A stretch of 38,492 nucleotides of DNA, taken from the IMG/VR virus record IMGVR_UViG_3300017917_004839, positions 1-38,492 of that record. One strand, written 5' to 3'. Below, in pieces: positions 26,801-35,000 of the stretch (positions are counted from its first letter, which is position 1; the number at the start of each line of letters is the position of its first letter). The position numbers and the translations under genes were made by a program. The notes beneath the pieces are model-generated. The model made no database searches. It was not told the DNA's origin and saw only the letters and a program-made list of their open reading frames with translations. The DNA comes from a virus.

Positions 26801-29800
26801 GCCCAGTACAAAAATTCCTGAGCCATCTGGGGCCAGTTAAGAATACTGCCGTTGAATTTGTCTGTGAATACAAGACCTTTTTGAGTCAACAATTGCCCAT
26901 AACTCAACAAAAAGTCCACTACCACGGTTTTGTTGGTAAACACATAGCCATAGGGCACTCTAACTACCTGATCGGTGTATTGATTTGGCACTCTTACTGT
27001 GCTGCCGCCTGCACTGATTGTGCGAGTTGTACCTGAAGTTTTGCTGGTCAAAATTTCAAAATAGGGGTTGGTAATGCTGTAGCCATAAACTGCATACCCG
27101 CCTTCTACTACCTGAAAGATCACTGAGCTGTAGACAATTTGTTCAAAGGGCTGATTTTTGTAAACCAGCAAATTGTAACTTTCGTCGGGCAGTAGCAAAC
27201 TGCTGTTCAAACTGTTGGGGCTGGATTTCTCTGTGTAAATTTTTAGATACTGTTTGTCTGTGAACGCAGCCATTCTATAGCACAGTCTTACATCCAAGCT
27301 GGCCAGGTCTTGTTCGAGTGCAGTGGTGCTGTTGAATCCAGTCTGCTGATTATAGTCCACAATCCAGTTGATGTAGCTGGCCTTGCTGACGCCATTGCCG
27401 TAGACTTCAACACCATTAGCATCTAGTCTATAACGACCGTTGTAGAGATATTGATCATAGTCTGTGTCAAATTTGTACAAGTCGCGGTCAGCAAACAGCG
27501 AGAAGAATTCTGCTGGTCTTGTCAACGCCAACAGTCTCATTACAGCAAAAGGATAGCTTGAACTCTTGCGCCATGAATATTCTACTGGGCCGCTGTCGCC
27601 AAACACCCATGACTTTTTAAACTGACTACTGTCATAGAAACCAACCACTGAATCAAACGGACTCAACAACTGACCAGATGTATTGGTTGGGATGATTTCT
27701 GTCAGTCTGGGTCTGGCATACTCTGGACGATAGTACACACCAGATGGGTCTGCAACTTTGCCCTCGGCTAGGTCGTCCCATAACACCAAGTTGTCAGCGG
27801 TGTATGGTCCATCTCCATAGACTTCGTTCCACCAGCCAGGTTTGATGCTGAATCCCAACATTTCCCAAGGTGTTGTATTGGGACTAGCAGTGTCGTAGAA
27901 CCAGTCGTAGAGGCCTCGCCAGGCTCCCACAGGCATGGGTTTTTCATTGGGTCCTGTGAGTTTGTTACCAGTGGCGCTGTAATTCCAGGTGAACTCGTTG
28001 TTGGCAATGTAGTCTTGAAATTGGTAATTCAACTTGTTCCAGCCAATCCAGCTCAAGAAATCTCGACTCAAAATTTGATTGATTTCATTTAGAGTGTAGT
28101 CGGTGGTTCTGAACTGACCAGGCACAACTTCTGTGGCCTGCAGTGGAATTTCTGATTTAATTTTTAGGTTGTTGAAAATACGAGTTTCAAACTCTAGCAA
28201 CAGTTCATCTCTAAAATCGTTAAAGGCCATGGTTATACTGCCATCATGACCTTGAATTACTACCTGCGGATTCACATAGTTGGGATCAACATAGATACTG
28301 GGTCTGTAGGCAGGGTACAGTCCCATTTTGGTGGGTGTATTGGGCACAAAGTTGCCATAGGTTGTGCCATACTCTCTAATGATCACAACATCGCCTACCT
28401 GTAATGGCGATGTAATGGTCAAACGCGGACCGTCTACAGCCACAGTATAGTCAGCATCAATGGTCAACAGTCTATCGTTGACATAAACCAAAAGTGCTTT
28501 GTAGTTGGAACTGGTAAAGTCATAGGTTGTACTCAGATCAAATACATTGGTGCTGATAGGTGTAATTGTTGTGGTAGATTGTGTGTAGATTGAACTGGCC
28601 GGCAACATGTCTGACCAGTAGAAGGAATTGTTTTCGGTTTTCCCTATGTTGATGTCATTGATAATGGCAGTCAACATATCAGGTATTGTGTAGTTGGTAT
28701 AATCGTTTCTTACCGCAGTATCCAACAACTGAGCTTTGAATTTTTCATATTCTCTACTGTTGTATTCCAAAGAATTAAAAACATTGAACTCACGGCTGCG
28801 CATGAAATAACCTGCAAGAGTCATAGGAGAACTTTGTTGCAGGATGTTTGTTCCGTAAGGAATAATATTGCCTAGGTCTCTGGTATTGTTGGCTCCGTTG
28901 ATGGGACCAACTATGTTTTTTAAATTTTCGCCAATGGTTTCATAGTGACTTCTCACAGTGCCCAGTGTGAAATATTCACTGTTGGCATTGAGAGGATTGT
29001 TTTCAAGGTTATCGGGTACTTGATAAAAGGCCACATTGCTTACCACTGAACTCAATGCTTCAACTTCAATTACATCTCCCACAGAGTACAGACCACTGCC
29101 GGCCTGCAAAGTAATGATGGTTCGGTCGCCTTGTATTTGAAAACTATAGTTGCTGGGATCTATAAATTTGGATGCAACATACAGTTGCAGTGCTGGAAAC
29201 TTGCTGTTGGTGGTTACTGGCACATCCAAGATCAATGGGCTACCGTCGTAATTGAATCTGAATTGCTGTCTGATCACACTCTTGGCCGCAGCAGTCTGCC
29301 AACCAATTTCTTTTATGAAATCTGTGCGATTGCTGTATTCACGCACATATCCTGTGCTGATTGGCACAGTGCTGGACACGCTGTCTCTGGTATATGTGAA
29401 TGTATCTGTATAAAGATTGTTGTCGAACACAATGTCGCCAACATTTCTGAGACTTAGATATCGCAGCGGAAACTGCAAAACAGGATCAACAGTGCCTGAG
29501 CCAACTGCATATGAAAAAAGTTTTGATCCGGCAAAATTGGTAGAAGGATACTTGGCCAAGTCGCCAAAACTCACTCCGGCTGTGTCATAAACATCAAACA
29601 ATGGGGGTTGATTTACAGATGTTTTTTGTTGACCGGGGCGCCAGTCTACACCATCAAAATAAAAGCTTATACCTTGTTGTGTGTTGCCACTCAAACAAAC
29701 CACAGTTTGTGCAGGAAGAACAGTGGCATCATCTGCAGGAACCAAGTTTATGATAGGTTCAGGAATTAAAGGCGCCACTGTGTCTGGTACAATAAACTGT

Positions 29801-32088
29801 ACCTCATAGATTTTGTTTCTTACCTGTGGGTCCACATCAGCAGCAAAAATCACACGACTGCCGTTGATCAAGGTGTATCCATCTATGCCATAGCCAATTG
29901 ACCCGTTGATTGTGCTGAGCGCATCTGTGGCATTGAAATCAATTACATCAACTGGTTGTTTGCTTTGTGTGCCAAAATTATACAGTCTGGTTCCAGCACG
30001 GTATTCGAGAATAGGTCGTTTGGCACGGAAATTGTTGTCCACCACTGCCACTGTGTTGTTGTAGACAGCACTGGCATTGATCACATCAATGTGAAACCAT
30101 CGATTTGATCTGGCCCAAGCATTTAGATCGGGAGCAGCACGATTGATTGTTAAGTAGTCGGGCACCAGCGGTTGATTCAAACTGGCATCATAGTTACCTA
30201 TATCATAACCAGTGCTGTCATACGGTATGGTGGCACTTTGTGTGTAAGTTTCTGGGGTTACATAATTTTGTACTGGCAACAATTTTATTCCGGTGCCCAC
30301 ACCTTCAACATAATAGCTGTTGTTTTGATAGGAACTGGGAACCACAGTGCCAATGAATGTGACTTTGAGTCCGTTGGTGAATACCACACCGTTGGGGCTG
30401 GTATAATTGGGCTTGCCTAAAATATCATTGATGTCAATTACATCAGAATTATCTTGATCGAACAGTCTAATCTGTCCAAATATTTCAGGATCTGTACCGT
30501 CTTGGTAATACAACACACTCTTGGCCGCAGTCAGCAAAGGAATTTGTTCAAAGTAGCCATTGGCATTTTTGTACCATTGAGTGCTGCTGTAGGTTGTGCC
30601 AGACAATATATCAAACTTGTCATAGTTCGACACTGAAAAAATATTGGTCAATCTAATGTAAGGATTGCCAGCATCTGTAGTAACATAGTTGACTTGCCAT
30701 ACATCATAGCGCACAGACTCCGGAATTACTGTGGTTTGATCAAACAAGGTGGTGTCATATGACCCCAATTTTCCATTATTGGATGTGCCCTGCAACAGCG
30801 GGTCAAACTGTGATTGATCTTGCCAGCCGCCGGACTCAGCATCAGGATTTTGATTGATAAAAACCAAAGTTTTACCATCAAGATTGGTGATGCCATCAAT
30901 GCCATTGGGGTGTTCGACCAAAAATCTGTCCACAAACACATTGTTGAGCTGATCAAAATTCAAGTTACAGATCAGATCTACTCCATTGGTTGGCAGTTGA
31001 GAGTCAATGCTGTTTAAAGTGTAGTAAAAGTTTTGTGCAGTGGCCAGAGGCACGTTGAAAGTGACTGTACCTAGGTCTTCGCCGTTGTTGACCACGCCTA
31101 GAACATCTCGACCGCTGATATTGGGTGTAGCAATTAGCTTACCATCTACGCCTGGATCTACCTGAATCCAAAACCCAGGGCCTGTGCCGGGTGTGCCATC
31201 AATGATGTTGAAAGTGCCTTTTAGGTTAGCAATTAGATCATTGGCATAATAAAGTGTATCAGGAGCATCAGTGGGTACCACAAATGTAATTTGTCCTGAG
31301 ATTGCACCGTTGTTGGTTACCCCTTGGGTAAATTGGTTGGTTGTACCCAGAGTTGGCAGTGTTTTGATATAAAAAGCGTAGGGATCTTTCAAAGACAAAT
31401 CAAACACATAGGTATTACCTCGAACCAATGTAAGTGTGGGATTGGGTTGATAGTCGATCACAAAAGCAGAGGTACTGTCGTTGGTCACGCGATAGTTCAC
31501 AGTTTCTTTGGCATTTTGAGCTACCTGAAACTGATATGACCCGCCGCGTACAAGATTGATTACAGGATTTTCTCCGGCAACACCACTGAAAGTGTAAACT
31601 CCGTTGTCTCTTGTGACTGTAAAGGTGTCTGTCAGTGGTAATTGTCCGGCAAACACATCAACTGCATCAGGACCTCCGGGCAACCAATAATATTGGCTGA
31701 AATTTACCAGTTTGTCAAAGTCAACAAACGGGTCCCAGGTATAGTATTCGCTGGTATACAATCTGTCTGCATTGTCAGTAAATCCCCCGGCAAGACCTAT
31801 AGCATCGGTAATTCCAGGATAGGTGATGGCATCGCGCACAGCATTTTGATTGCGCTGTTTGAGAATGACTCCTGGCTCTAGTTGATAATTGGTGCGCTCA
31901 GCAGTGTCTTCTTTGACATATTCATCGTTGGGATTGACACCAGGGCCAACTTGTCGACCCACAAAACCTTGTATTCTTTTTACTGATGGTTCTTGCACCA
32001 GTTGATCTAATGTGGCCGCCAGAAACTGTTTATTGGTTGAGGTTTGAAAAATCTCAGGTAAAAAGTCTACTGTTCTAACTCGGGCCAT
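17887..32088 (-). CDS. Giant phage tail/baseplate structural protein (4733 aa)
   Basis: One uninterrupted frame of 14.2 kb takes up more than a third of the window. The N-terminus (MARVRTVDFLPEIFQTSTNK, then QGFVGRQVGPGVNP and FSQYYWLPGGPD) matches a type of large virion protein seen next to gp6 in T4-like environmental phages. In order I see: N-terminal structural part (1-1170); a beta module (about 1170-1240); a conserved tryptophan-rich part (about 1240-1600); a CBM5/12-like module (about 1900-1945); seven FG-GAP-like propeller units (about 2310-3120) interrupted by two or more beta modules; YIQEVKPYHVQIREF (about 3700); glycine-rich GSGY repeats (about 3800-3865); a second CBM-like module (about 3895-3935); and tandem beta modules to the end (about 4085-4733). 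It follows gp6 after 1 nt with GGAG 9 nt before the ATG. The position suggests a gp7-like wedge or peripheral baseplate role; this is inference. Confidence 0.88.
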   Translation of the reverse strand: MARVRTVDFLPEIFQTSTNKQFLAATLDQLVQEPSVKRIQGFVGRQVGPGVNPNDEYVKEDTAERTNYQLEPGVILKQRNQNAVRDAITYPGITDAIGLAGGFTDNADRLYTSEYYTWDPFVDFDKLVNFSQYYWLPGGPDAVDVFAGQLPLTDTFTVTRDNGVYTFSGVAGENPVINLVRGGSYQFQVAQNAKETVNYRVTNDSTSAFVIDYQPNPTLTLVRGNTYVFDLSLKDPYAFYIKTLPTLGTTNQFTQGVTNNGAISGQITFVVPTDAPDTLYYANDLIANLKGTFNIIDGTPGTGPGFWIQVDPGVDGKLIATPNISGRDVLGVVNNGEDLGTVTFNVPLATAQNFYYTLNSIDSQLPTNGVDLICNLNFDQLNNVFVDRFLVEHPNGIDGITNLDGKTLVFINQNPDAESGGWQDQSQFDPLLQGTSNNGKLGSYDTTLFDQTTVIPESVRYDVWQVNYVTTDAGNPYIRLTNIFSVSNYDKFDILSGTTYSSTQWYKNANGYFEQIPLLTAAKSVLYYQDGTDPEIFGQIRLFDQDNSDVIDINDILGKPNYTSPNGVVFTNGLKVTFIGTVVPSSYQNNSYYVEGVGTGIKLLPVQNYVTPETYTQSATIPYDSTGYDIGNYDASLNQPLVPDYLTINRAAPDLNAWARSNRWFHIDVINASAVYNNTVAVVDNNFRAKRPILEYRAGTRLYNFGTQSKQPVDVIDFNATDALSTINGSIGYGIDGYTLINGSRVIFAADVDPQVRNKIYEVQFIVPDTVAPLIPEPIINLVPADDATVLPAQTVVCLSGNTQQGISFYFDGVDWRPGQQKTSVNQPPLFDVYDTAGVSFGDLAKYPSTNFAGSKLFSYAVGSGTVDPVLQFPLRYLSLRNVGDIVFDNNLYTDTFTYTRDSVSSTVPISTGYVREYSNRTDFIKEIGWQTAAAKSVIRQQFRFNYDGSPLILDVPVTTNSKFPALQLYVASKFIDPSNYSFQIQGDRTIITLQAGSGLYSVGDVIEVEALSSVVSNVAFYQVPDNLENNPLNANSEYFTLGTVRSHYETIGENLKNIVGPINGANNTRDLGNIIPYGTNILQQSSPMTLAGYFMRSREFNVFNSLEYNSREYEKFKAQLLDTAVRNDYTNYTIPDMLTAIINDINIGKTENNSFYWSDMLPASSIYTQSTTTITPISTNVFDLSTTYDFTSSNYKALLVYVNDRLLTIDADYTVAVDGPRLTITSPLQVGDVVIIREYGTTYGNFVPNTPTKMGLYPAYRPSIYVDPNYVNPQVVIQGHDGSITMAFNDFRDELLLEFETRIFNNLKIKSEIPLQATEVVPGQFRTTDYTLNEINQILSRDFLSWIGWNKLNYQFQDYIANNEFTWNYSATGNKLTGPNEKPMPVGAWRGLYDWFYDTASPNTTPWEMLGFSIKPGWWNEVYGDGPYTADNLVLWDDLAEGKVADPSGVYYRPEYARPRLTEIIPTNTSGQLLSPFDSVVGFYDSSQFKKSWVFGDSGPVEYSWRKSSSYPFAVMRLLALTRPAEFFSLFADRDLYKFDTDYDQYLYNGRYRLDANGVEVYGNGVSKASYINWIVDYNQQTGFNSTTALEQDLASLDVRLCYRMAAFTDKQYLKIYTEKSSPNSLNSSLLLPDESYNLLVYKNQPFEQIVYSSVIFQVVEGGYAVYGYSITNPYFEILTSKTSGTTRTISAGGSTVRVPNQYTDQVVRVPYGYVFTNKTVVVDFLLSYGQLLTQKGLVFTDKFNGSILNWPQMAQEFLYWANQGWEPGSVINLNPAAFSLTVVSPEGIIDTVVAQTPENNILDQNRTTIPVRDLVVDRLDNTFKVTSLNQQTISYLELRFTSFENMVVLDNTSIFNDLIYDPTTGARQNRVSISATVSADWNGQVDAQGFVLNDDRTVREWEPNIKYAKGEIVLYKNNYWSAQNIVQPRAEFDYADWVKSDYTKIQRGLLQNLPTLSNQLQNSYSVDSANLETDQDLVAYGLIGFRPREYMASLNLSDVSQVNVYQQFLKDKGTIRSVRLFGNAKTDKETAEYDLYENWAVLRGTYGANANRSFIEVRLNEADLQADPATVQIINPDQSSLADQTVLLQDLWRQSYKIPSTDILPTTSGQVQDVALPTAGYVNLDDVDVTVFSLDGNLGLAPGVIDTIGIGTTVWAAKINSYDWGVFRCTRVPGFVSRVSNNLNSTSVVQFSGKHGLSVNDVAVIRFFDSAVDGVYRVLAVPSANTIIIELSLNKTVSGKGISVVLRTMRVAQASDIINLSYANDLTSGNKAWVDNDGTGRWVVLEKQPPFAVKTDLNVDTSEENSLFGSSIAQGENNTIAMVGSPGYVPAPSVDAEGAVYTYVRDTANQYTNSSILTLGTTGVRGYGNSVDIGNLVWGIAGASASNSNMGYATVINRPENSGDFEQRQLLVPPDLDFGGAQFGYSVSVSKDERWMFVGAPGVNKVYAFARRDWESQSVKYTTNGTSNIFSFADNIVIDSTEPEQISVVYNNKQLTYATDYVITGSNVVLNTIPPQGQTLLIFRKEIQQIDNKTYYSIEQDLTSGIGSGAQFTVTNTRGTYSVSLVSAGTDYQPGDTITILGANIGTDNSGPTPPGAPNNLTITVTAVDDNNGIESFTFSGSGVGNNYIFPLSPYLYNAVDIWSISVTVDGVLQRPYVDYDFNSDSALYNLDLVFNTVPAAGATITVSAKTQFVYVDTLTVPGLALNAGFGSSVTETADARGIIVGAIRDDSATVSTSGAAYVFDRGVIEYIVEDTADKTFTLPNNFIEPVSVILNGQYLQNSAQFINGQFSVVGNSVVLSADLELNVGDVVEIENNIFTKIQKLTAATPFDQAQYGYAMDVCPTNCSLYIGSPTDGSILIQAGSTERRVNQSRLYGVITSKNSNPALTAGDTIRINNQEVAVPSAPNNTIAGLSTAINTSGIPNVTSSVAGGLLTISVINSEAATEFDKLQVLPGFVGTAFNDIGFDTFAFAQTIVSPNATEYARFGSAVTVSSDATTLVVGAPNGNVYEPNTFDNETTFFDDKSTTFSNNVFNSGVVYSYDFLPSAQSSVTNPGKFVFGQQIYNTGVATLDLWGSALSYKSGRLLVGSPGSDLGDSAANYGRVSVFENPNNKPTWVPIHIQAPVADVNLINSVFMYDKLQSSKTYFFDFINPLQGKILGVARQNIDFIGSDDPAKYNVGNLNNNGNFWGEEHLGQIWWDISSVRFIDPNQNDIVYASRRWAQLFPGSRVEVFQWIESDVPPANYTGPGQPLNNQNYTVTSRLNQQGIFTTQYYFWVSGLDTINTAAGKTLSTVGIARYIESPRSSGIPYIAPLTADSFAIYNGLEFISAADTIIHIEYDREYTEDNIHTEYELIAQDDPNSFISAGLYRKLQDSFCGVNNVGAPVPDITLSPAERYGVQFRPRQSMFLDRFGALQNYLEYANSVMAKYPISESRSFTLLNSSEPEPTAASGEWNKKVANLAELSYQDLYEVPLGYKYLVTTDSNYNGLWSIYTVTQTNNILGNLERTTLLTRVQNYDTRQYWNYINWYDPGYNSSVVPVNEVPNYSALASIALTTPVGASVKVTANAQGKFEIYLRTLDGWNRVGLEDGTIEFKQELWDYAIGRFGFDVEVFDAQFFDEEPVIETRFIIRAINEELFIGELAVERNRALILMFNYILTEFQAPEWLTKTSLIDVNHKIRRLLPFQVFRQDNQDFVLDYIQEVKPYHVQIREFQLTYDGSDEYAGQMTDFDNPSYYDRLLEIPQYISPILLPYDQSTAVGTGTASSISDAASDAEIWTKRPWLDWYNNYLLSISEVEIINGGSGYTSPPEVTVSGDAVVLAEMTAVINSAGQVVAINVINPGQGYRTTPVITITGGNGTGAKAYAVMGNGLVRSIKTTIKYDRYQYNSTIVEWQPNVNYPQGTQVRYNNRVWSADATVQSAEFDIADWTQVPAGDLNGVDRTMGYYTSTPNEPGLQLPLLVDGVEYPGVQVKGVEFNQNTGFDVGNYDINVFDNISYGPGGFPTYDPGILDAIYESEYLDIYLGTRPTDINVDGGAYIDTYSSFAPEELVPGSEFDTLDMRVYTRPGSDWAQNGHGFQTYSGAVVTDTVPQTFSFDSWYQQVADLVSLSLVNVSTGVALYENVDYTVNWPAQTFTLINGYSVGDSVEVTAFGVGGGNQLFKQVYAGNDIGDSVTVPVQYSLIQEVDVWVNGSKYTGVTFTAGTNNTTVIDFATTFTSNDVVTIYVLGPTTIDSTTVNYSWSSPTTQYIIADGSTTLFDLDNSMAYTNPANMIVTVNGVRARTASGVEYYADGSSGYELPTRLGFSQALIADNEVSVYINDIPQTLGVDFTVDPFTGGNRQVSFAVPPATGERILIAVTTNTQARITGGSQLFIDTTQGLIPVAGDVIAVTTWNDTRQQDILTTVYVGPVSSGAIAAEGYDSTNFDTGTVNDAPGSFDYSAGIIVTNNDLFLGRTIVDPSRLVVTLNGFRLFYGDDYTIVNDEIILASGLLTATDVVMITQFTDSVVPNAMAFRIFQDMRGLQATYRITPNATTVLTQTLELGDDIIYVENAGALDQPNVEANIWGVLTIGGERIMYRERDIVNNTVSSLRRGTAGTAVDEHAVGSTVYAMGRGQIMPAEFQNYVVSNSFLGDGSTTTFYATNISFDDTDSTLLVEAVEVYVGGTRILDGYDVVGSSPVSVDFDTAPPEGVGITILVRRGVNWYEPGVNTPSNGVALQDTNTQAARFLRGL
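17890..19830 (-). repeat. Tandem beta-sandwich modules at the C-terminus of the giant protein
   Basis: About five modules of 55-75 residues follow each other (about residues 4085-4733), each with a strand V.V.(V/L)NG, then a DY(T/D) step and a closing (P/S).G(D/E).(V/I).(V/I) strand. Examples are VWVNGSKYTG, VTVNGVRARTA, VYINDIPQTLGVDFTV, VTLNGFRLFYGDDYTI and VYVGGTRILDGYDVV. Related copies are inserted earlier (about 1170, 2475-2660 and 2755). They look like fibre-type Ig/beta modules that multiplied by duplication. Confidence 0.6.
22745..25145 (-). repeat. Seven FG-GAP-like beta-propeller units inside the giant protein
   Basis: Within the 4733-aa product, units with the pattern (Y/F/W)GxSV....(D)....(I/L)(V/I)G(A/S)P recur: IAMVGSPG (about residue 2315), VWGIAGASA (2370), FGYSVSV...MFVGAPG (2426), FGSSVTE...IIVGAIR (2710), YGYAMDV...LYIGSPT (2836), FGSAVTV...LVVGAPN (2990) and WGSALSY...LLVGSPG (3075). 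Each is followed by a VY(T/S)Y or similar strand. This spacing and the GAP/GSP motifs are those of FG-GAP repeats of integrin-alpha-type propellers. Seven copies would close one seven-bladed propeller. The residue positions are estimates from nucleotide positions. Confidence 0.6.
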
Positions 32089-32089
32089 A

Positions 32090-35000
32090 TTAAATTACTC
32101 CACTGCCAGGAGCAGTACGCAGGTTGGTACTGGTCAAGGCTTCAATCACTTCAATGTTATTTACTGTTGCTGCATTTACAAAAATTTGGTTTGGTGCCGA
32201 CCGAACCTCATATAGGTCGCCAAAACTCTTTTGTGGATTCAACGGAACCAACACCACTGAACTTATGATGCCTCCGAGTTCGGCGTGCAAGTATGCTGCT
32301 AGTTCTGAAAAATAGAATGTGTCGCCAAAGTCCCACTTGTCAATGCTGAAATAATTATTCATGGCATTGACCACAGCATTTTTGATTTCGCTCACTGAAG
32401 CAGTACTGTTGAATGCTTTGATTACTTTGATTGTGCCTCTGAGACTTTCTTGGGCTTTTTCACCAAACAAAGGTTTGAACTCCACACTGTTTACAATCAC
32501 AGAGTCTGAAATCATTTTAAAATCTTGCAGTCCTTGATATGCAGTAGACAATTCATTGATAGTAGGTGGCAATGGTTCAGGCACTGTGCCTGTAACGTCA
32601 CGAATGTAGTTTTGATACGCAGTATAATATTGTAATGTAACAACATACAAATCAATGATGTTTGTTGTGCCTGGATCAATACGATTGGTCAGCGGACTGT
32701 TGTGACGGTATTGGAAATATAGATCTTGTCGACCGGTTCTAGCAATCCATTCATTGCTGAGAGTCAAAGTTCTGACTCCGGTTGCAACATTAACAGACAA
32801 CACATAAAACAATTGTGTTTCGGTGGCATAAAAAACCTGGCCATCAATGAACTGTGATTTGACCAGTTCAATGTCGTCGAGTGTGGCATAGTCAGCATTG
32901 ACTCGACCTTTTTCCACCAGTAGGTAGCGTTCAAGATTGTCAAAGTCCACGGTCTTTTCAAAGAAAACCAATTTTGTATTGGGATTGACACTGGGGGCCA
33001 CAATGTCATTGAAAAAGTCTGGATTGTCGGGTACACCATCCACATCAGAATCTCTAAAACTCACAAGCACTTGAAAATCGTCCACAAAGCCATCACTCAA
33101 CACAGGTTGATCCACAATGGTCAGTTTGATGTCCTCAGACAAAGGCAGAGCTGAGTCTGGTTGACTATTGGTTTTTAAAACGTTGACAAAGTCTTTGATC
33201 ACTGTGCCAGTGCGACTATCGTAGACTTGTTGATCACCATAGAAGAAAAATCTGGTTTGAAGCACACTGCCAAACAAATACTCCAAGGCACGAGAACTCA
33301 CAGTGTAAGTGCTGCCGTCTGTGATAAACTGTACCAGCCAGCTGGCATCTTGTGCAGTGCCCGATGTGTTGCCTGCGTTGGCCAAACTGAAATCAGCATC
33401 CACTGCTAGATTGGTCGATGTGATCAAATACCAGTTGCCTGCGCTGCCAGTGACTGTGCCTAAACTGTCATAACCAATGCCAAAATTTCTATTAAACAAA
33501 ATTTGCTCGGCCATTTGGCTTTCGAATGCTGTGGGCAAATCTGTCACAAATATTGGAATCACTTGTGTGGCCACCGCACCTGTGGGCACATAGTTGTTCA
33601 ACGTTACTGGTCCAGTACCATTGGGCAAATTACCCAGGCCATCATTGGTTCCGTCGCCTATCACAGCAGTTGGACTGGCCCAAAGCACCAACTTTTCGTC
33701 GGGCCGAATAGGCGTACCAACTTTTAGTCTATTGTTGGCATCGAAGTAATATCCCGGCGGTGGTTCAAACTTGACCAAACTACCGACCACAATATACTTT
33801 TTATTGTCACTGGTAAATGGCCCAATGGACACAGGATTGTTCAATGTGTTTTTAAAATACCCCGTGGTGGTGTTGGCAATAGAAGTGCTAAGATTCCAGG
33901 ACACTGCCAGCGGCACAAGACTGGGACGAATAAATTCAGCATAGTAAAATTGCTGCATCAAGCTAGAACGCAAAATAGGTTGTACTTGATTTGCAATAAT
34001 GTTGGCAACTTCGTTGTTGGTAGTATATGTAAACTGAAAACTAGGCAGCCCGTAGTTGCGATAAAGTGCACCATCACTGGAAAATATGTTGGTGCTGGCA
34101 TACTTGCCTGTGCCATCAATCAATTCCAAATATCTACTGGTGCCAATACTGGCACGATTCAATGCCTTGCTTTTGAGTATGGAGTTGTAGGCTGTGAACG
34201 GAAAGTTATTGTAGTCTTCGCCGTTGACCATGCGGTTCTGAGTATAGTAACGAGCAGGAGCTCGTTGTTTGATTTCGTTGATGTTTTCTCTGGCCTGACT
34301 GTTGCTGACAGGAGTTGTCAGTCCGCAAGTAAAAGTAATAGTTTCAAGTTGTCCTGTGCGACTGACATAGCTGATGGGTATGACCACACTCTGCATTTCT
34401 TCAGGATTGATAATATACTGAAGACCGTTGCTGGCTCTGACATAAGCGCGGAAGCTGCCCACAGGAATAGCAGAAAATACACCATCACCAAAATTCAGTG
34501 TGATCTGATCGTTGGTTCTGCTGGTAATGGAATAAATGCGTCTAACACCTGGTTCAGTTTGTTCAGCAGCAGCTCCATACACGCTCTGCACAAACTGCCA
34601 TTCCCCAGCCACTGATCCTACATCGTCTAATTGATACAACCAATGGTCTTCGTTGTTGCACCCTTCAATGTTGATGGGCACTGTTCTATTGGACACACGA
34701 TCCGCAAGATTGAAGTCTTGGTTTTGCAGCACACCTTGTTTGAAATAAAAGAAGTAACCTGTGTTAGCCGAGTTGAATCCCAGCTGATCATTACGGAACA
34801 ACACATTGAACTGTCCATTTGGCAAGGGACTGGGTTCGTACACAAAGTCTTTGTTTACGGTTGTGGCGTTGACCACTTCAAACGGCATGCTGACACCGTC
34901 TACTGTGGAAGTATATGGAATTACTGGCAGAAAACCGGGTACTAGGTTCACTGTGTACTCTGCGGTATCTACACCCAGAATAGTTGTCCGGTTGGCTGGA

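Noticed and set aside
33950-34615. Plus-strand open frame of 221 codons
   Set aside because: Antisense to the well-supported gp6-like gene and without recognisable motifs.
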